Source: Nocardioides sp.
GTDB lineage: Bacteria > Actinomycetota > Actinomycetes > Propionibacteriales > Nocardioidaceae
Length of the DNA stretch: 8,563 nt
Assembly: GCA_029264225.1 (NCBI GenBank)
Contig: JARICB010000027.1
Span: 1-8,563 of the forward strand
Direction: 5' to 3'
Below, piece by piece: positions 5,999 through 8,563 of the stretch (positions within the stretch are counted from its first letter, which is position 1; the number at the start of each line of letters is the position of its first letter). Position numbers and translations under genes: made by a program. Below the pieces are notes generated by a model. That model was not told the DNA's origin. It worked only from the letters and a program-made list of their open reading frames with translations, and did not search any database.

Positions 5999-6079
5999 CT
6001 GGTCCCCCGGTTAACCGGGGGAATCGACACTTCTCGGGGGTTGCAACACCCCAGAAGATGACACCAACCTCGAGAAGTC
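5999..6079 (+). repeat. 81-bp structured repeat, copy 2
   Basis: This is the second copy of the block at 2575-2655, beginning 37 bases after the UbiB-like stop and in the same orientation. The 20-bp palindrome is unchanged (6003-6022). The three differences are C at 6035, T at 6041 and C at 6065. They weaken the first hairpin slightly (CTTCT-c-GGGG with CCCCAGAAG, 6030-6057). They make ACTTCTCG (6029-6036) a perfect partner of CGAGAAGT (6071-6078), extended by GTTG/CAAC. The copy lies between convergent genes and may serve as their terminator, or simply be tolerated there. Confidence 0.9.
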
Positions 6080-6377
6080 GCTCGCTGGAGTACGCCGCAG
6101 AGTTGGCGACCCCGAGCAGAACCCATCGCTCCGGGCTAGCGGGTGTGAGCCTCTTCCCGGAGCAGGTCGGCCGGCATGTGGCCGCCGCCGGACTCCGAAT
6201 TCGAGATGCACCTCATTCGCCGCCAGGCTGGGCTCGGGAGCAGGCGCCGTCATCGTGGGGTTCACGGCGACGTTCTTCACCCTCGGAGTAGATGGAGGGG
6301 CGCTACGGGCCGACCTCCGGAAAGTGACGTGGTGCGGCCCGCTGACTGTCCTGGCGGCATCCGTGCCGCGCGACAGT
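6080..6377. other. Spacer with no supportable gene
   Basis: About 300 bp between the two repeat elements. One plus-strand frame ending at the TAG at 6381 reads AGAVIVGFTATFFTLGVD (from about 6240), which looks hydrophobic and somewhat protein-like, but it has no convincing start, no ribosome binding site and no family match I recognise. I see no other signal. Confidence 0.45.
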
Positions 6378-6466
6378 TCGTAGACGCGCGGACATTGGTG
6401 GTCCGAGGTGGACTGTGGCCCGCTCAGGCGAAGGTGCGGCCGCGACCAATGTCCGCGCGTCTACGA
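6378..6466. repeat. Long inverted repeat, 22-bp perfect arms, 45-nt spacer
   Basis: The left arm (6378-6399, beginning TCGTAGACGCGCGG and ending CATTGGT) is the exact reverse complement of the right arm (6445-6466, beginning ACCAATG and ending GTCTACGA). The spacer 6400-6444 has a weak internal GTCC/GGAC pairing. A 22-bp perfect match cannot be chance in a window this size. The arms show no coding pressure and no flanking target duplication that I can see. Paired opposite units of this kind resemble REP doublets or small non-autonomous elements; a terminator for the sugar kinase gene is another option. Confidence 0.9.
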
Positions 6467-6506
6467 GAGAGCGCCGCCAGACCGCCGAGAGCGCCGCCAG
6501 ACCGGC
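6467..6506. repeat. Tandem duplication, 20-bp unit, two copies
   Basis: GAGAGCGCCGCCAGACCG occurs at 6467-6484 and again at 6487-6504, period 20. It directly abuts the right arm of the inverted repeat. A weaker third relative, GCGCGGCCAGACCACCGG, lies at about 6520-6537, before the sugar kinase stop. It probably arose by slippage. Confidence 0.8.
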
Positions 6507-6545
6507 GAGGGGCAAGGTGGCGCGGCCAGACCACCGGAGCCGGCC

Positions 6546-8141
6546 TCAGACCTGACTCAGGGCCGCGAAGATCTTCCGGTTCGCCTTGTGCAACTGGGTA
6601 AAGGCACCGAACATCCGGTCGTAGACGGCTTTGGTGGCCGGGTCGGGCTCGAAGCTCTTGGCTACCGCAATCAGTCCGGGCGCCTGGCTGATGGAGGCGA
6701 CCTCCCCCAGCCCGACTGCGCCGATAAGGGCTGCGCCCACTGCACCGGCGTCCTGCGGGTTGGCGACCACGTCGACCGTGCGCTGGAGGACGTTGGCCAG
6801 GATCTGCGCGGTGACGTCCGAGAGTGCGCCGCCACCCACGAAACGGATCCGTGCGGAGGTGGTGACCTTCTTCGCCTCGGTCTCGACGAACCAGCGCATG
6901 TGGAAGCACACCCCCTCGATGACGGCGCGGAGCATCTCGGTCTTGCCGGTGTCGAGGCCGAGCCCGACGAACATTCCGCGCGCATCGGGATCCTCGAACG
7001 GGCACCGGTTGCCGTGCAGCCAAGGGGCGAAGAGCACGCCGCCGGCCCCGGGCTCGGCCGAGGCGATGACCTGGGAGAGGTAGTCGTAGAGGGTGGCAAA
7101 CTCTGTCGTCGGATCCTCGGCGACGTGGTGCTTGCGGAGGTAAATGTCGATCTCGTCGAGAGCCAGGTGGTCGCGCACCCATTCCAGGCACTTGCCGGCC
7201 GTCTCCAGTTCAGCGAAGTAGTTGTAGCGCCCCGGCTGGGCTCCCACAATGGTGGCGATCATGGCGCTGGTATCGACCTTGCGCTTCTCCGAGACGGTCG
7301 AGACCCAGCCCGACGTACCGATATAGACATGGGTCTCCCCCGGCTCGGTCGCCCCGGAGCCGACCGTGATCGCGGCGACGTCACCGGCGCCGGCCAAGAC
7401 CTTCGCACCGGCTGGCAGACCCAGTTTGGAGGCCGCGTCGGGCAGCAGCAGTCCGACCACGTCGGTCGAGGCACAGATCCTCGGCAGGTGCTCGGGTTGG
7501 ACGTCGAGCATCCGCAGCATCGCGGGGCTGAACCGCATCTCCTCGCAGCGGGCGTCATAGAGCAGCGTCGCGAAGGCGCTGTCCTCACTCATCACGAACT
7601 CACCGGTCATCCGGGCGATCAGCGCCTCCTTCACGTCCAGCCACTTGTGGCCGCGCGCGAACTCCTCGGGTCGGTTCTTCCGTAGCCAGTGGTACTTCCA
7701 GACCGGGTCCTTGACCGACGCCGAGACGGCTCCGGTGTGCCACAGGCTCCGGGCCAGGAACGCGGCATTGAGTCCGGCCACGCGCGGGGCCTTGCCGGCG
7801 TACGCCGCGATCTGTGCGGTCGAGCGCTGGTCCATGTAGCTCATCGCCGGGTAGACATGTCGGGCTTGCTCGTCGACCAGCACGAGGCTCTGCTGTTGGG
7901 AGGAGAAGCTGATGCCGTCGATGCCGGCCAACCGGTCGGGCTGGCGCTCGGCGATGGCCCGGGTGGAGGACGCCATGGCCCGCCACCACTCGTCGGGGTC
8001 CTGCTCGGCGCCGCCGTCCGGGAGGACGTTCAGCTCGTAACCGGCCCGCGCGGAGTCGATCGCGACGATCGAGTCGCCGATCTCGAAGAGGCAGGTCTTC
8101 ACCCCGGTCGTGCCGATGTCGTAGGCCAGGACGGTGATCAT
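6546..8141 (-). CDS. FGGY-family carbohydrate kinase (xylulokinase-like)
   Basis: The 531-residue protein shows both FGGY halves. The N-terminal ATP-binding strand is YDIGTTGVKTCLFE (7-20), with SFSSQQQS (78-85) and MDQRS (103-107) near the sugar site, and KYHWLRKNRPEEF (149-161). The GAGDVAAITVGSG segment (251-263) holds the expected catalytic base Asp254, followed by YIGTSGWVS (273-281). The C-terminal half has FVGGGALSD (434-442) and NPQDAGAVGAALIGAVG (461-477). FGGY kinases phosphorylate sugars or polyols such as xylulose, glycerol, gluconate or ribulose with ATP. The sequence looks closest to the xylulokinase branch, but the substrate cannot be settled by eye, so no symbol is given. It is slightly longer than typical xylulokinases (about 480-500). 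The ATG at 8141 overlaps the upstream regulator's stop as ATGA with no good ribosome binding site, so its translation is probably coupled. Confidence 0.92.
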   Translation of the reverse strand: MITVLAYDIGTTGVKTCLFEIGDSIVAIDSARAGYELNVLPDGGAEQDPDEWWRAMASSTRAIAERQPDRLAGIDGISFSSQQQSLVLVDEQARHVYPAMSYMDQRSTAQIAAYAGKAPRVAGLNAAFLARSLWHTGAVSASVKDPVWKYHWLRKNRPEEFARGHKWLDVKEALIARMTGEFVMSEDSAFATLLYDARCEEMRFSPAMLRMLDVQPEHLPRICASTDVVGLLLPDAASKLGLPAGAKVLAGAGDVAAITVGSGATEPGETHVYIGTSGWVSTVSEKRKVDTSAMIATIVGAQPGRYNYFAELETAGKCLEWVRDHLALDEIDIYLRKHHVAEDPTTEFATLYDYLSQVIASAEPGAGGVLFAPWLHGNRCPFEDPDARGMFVGLGLDTGKTEMLRAVIEGVCFHMRWFVETEAKKVTTSARIRFVGGGALSDVTAQILANVLQRTVDVVANPQDAGAVGAALIGAVGLGEVASISQAPGLIAVAKSFEPDPATKAVYDRMFGAFTQLHKANRKIFAALSQV

Positions 8142-8563
8142 GAGGTCGGGGCTTGGACGGCGCTGTGGACGAAGGCGAGGACCTGTTCGACCAGGGCGTC
8201 GTCGCGCTCGGTGAAGTCCGACCCGAGGTAGAGGCCGGCGCGGGCGGAGAAGTAGTCACAGGCGTAGGAGAACTGGAGGACCATCAGAAGGTTGTCGATG
8301 CAGAAGGCCAAGACTTCGGGGTCGATGTCGGAACGGATCTCACCGCGGGACTGGCCCTCGCGCAGCAGGGAGATGTAGGCCCGGGAGGTCCAGGTCTCCA
8401 GGGCTCGGGCCGTGTCCTGCACCAGATCCTGGGTGACGGTGCCGGTGATCTCGTGGTAGAGCCGGACGAACTCCCGCTGCTCGTGGGAGGAGTCCACGGC
8501 CAGCCGCACGAGCTGCTCGAGCTTGTCGAAGGTGTCGCCGGGGGCGGCCAGCAGCGAGCTGAC
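8138..8563 (-). CDS. TetR/AcrR-type transcriptional regulator, C-terminal part
   Basis: The frame is open to the right edge, so the gene starts outside the window; 141 codons are visible and the GTG at 8509 is internal. The visible part is all helical, with segments such as EFVRLYHEITGTVTQDLVQ, TSRAYISLLREGQSRGEI and PEVLAFCIDNLLMVLQF. This is the usual layout of a TetR-family ligand-binding and dimerisation domain, including the G-x-I-R-x-D-x-D-P turn before a long helix. The N-terminal helix-turn-helix that would prove the family is not in the window. The stop TGA (8138-8140) overlaps the kinase start by 4 bases, so the two are cotranscribed. It is likely a local regulator of this sugar-use unit, perhaps responding to the kinase substrate or product; its operator would lie to the right. 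Confidence 0.78.
   Translation of the reverse strand, partial: VSSLLAAPGDTFDKLEQLVRLAVDSSHEQREFVRLYHEITGTVTQDLVQDTARALETWTSRAYISLLREGQSRGEIRSDIDPEVLAFCIDNLLMVLQFSYACDYFSARAGLYLGSDFTERDDALVEQVLAFVHSAVQAPTS

Noticed and set aside
6011..6280. An 89-codon minus-strand frame ending in repeat copy 2.
   Set aside because: No family resemblance, and its C-terminal part is encoded by the repeat itself.
6408..7685. A 425-codon plus-strand open frame over the FGGY kinase gene.
   Set aside because: It is antisense to a clearly real kinase, shows no family features, and its left part runs through the inverted and tandem repeats.

Overview
The window is high-GC DNA with strong G/C preference at third codon positions. 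It most likely comes from an actinobacterium. A Nocardioides-like (Propionibacteriales) source is my guess from the mix of protein families, not a demonstrated assignment. It looks like ordinary chromosome with repeat-rich, partly decayed spacers, not a phage, plasmid or integrated island: I see no integrase, transposase, tRNA or CRISPR.

Left part (1-2430): the 3' end of a flavin-containing monooxygenase gene (+) faces a TerC-family membrane protein gene (-). The terC leader carries a well-matched yybP-ykoY (manganese) riboswitch, whose last strand can also hide the terC ribosome binding site in a hairpin. Divergent from terC is an isocitrate lyase/PEP mutase superfamily enzyme (+) that lacks the cysteine loop of true isocitrate and methylisocitrate lyases. 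A GC-rich hairpin overlaps its stop codon.

Middle part (2431-4299): a spacer with a branched hairpin, the first copy of an 81-bp structured repeat, about 400 bp with no recognisable gene, and a frameshifted C-terminal remnant of a RibD/dihydrofolate-reductase-like gene (+). Then comes a secreted two-cysteine protein of unknown function (-), and a 336-bp divergent spacer that may hold remains of a small membrane protein gene.

Right part (4300-8563): an intact UbiB/ABC1 atypical kinase gene (+) with two C-terminal membrane helices, possibly read from a leaderless mRNA. It is followed by a second copy of the 81-bp repeat (78/81 identical, same orientation), a 22-bp perfect inverted repeat with a 45-nt spacer, and a 20-bp tandem duplication. 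Last is a FGGY-family sugar kinase gene (-) overlapped by 4 bases (ATGA) by a TetR-type regulator gene that runs off the right edge. The regulator probably controls this two-gene unit.

The genes do not form one pathway. The most notable content is non-coding: the riboswitch with its visible expression platform, and two families of structured repeats sitting in spacers between convergent genes.
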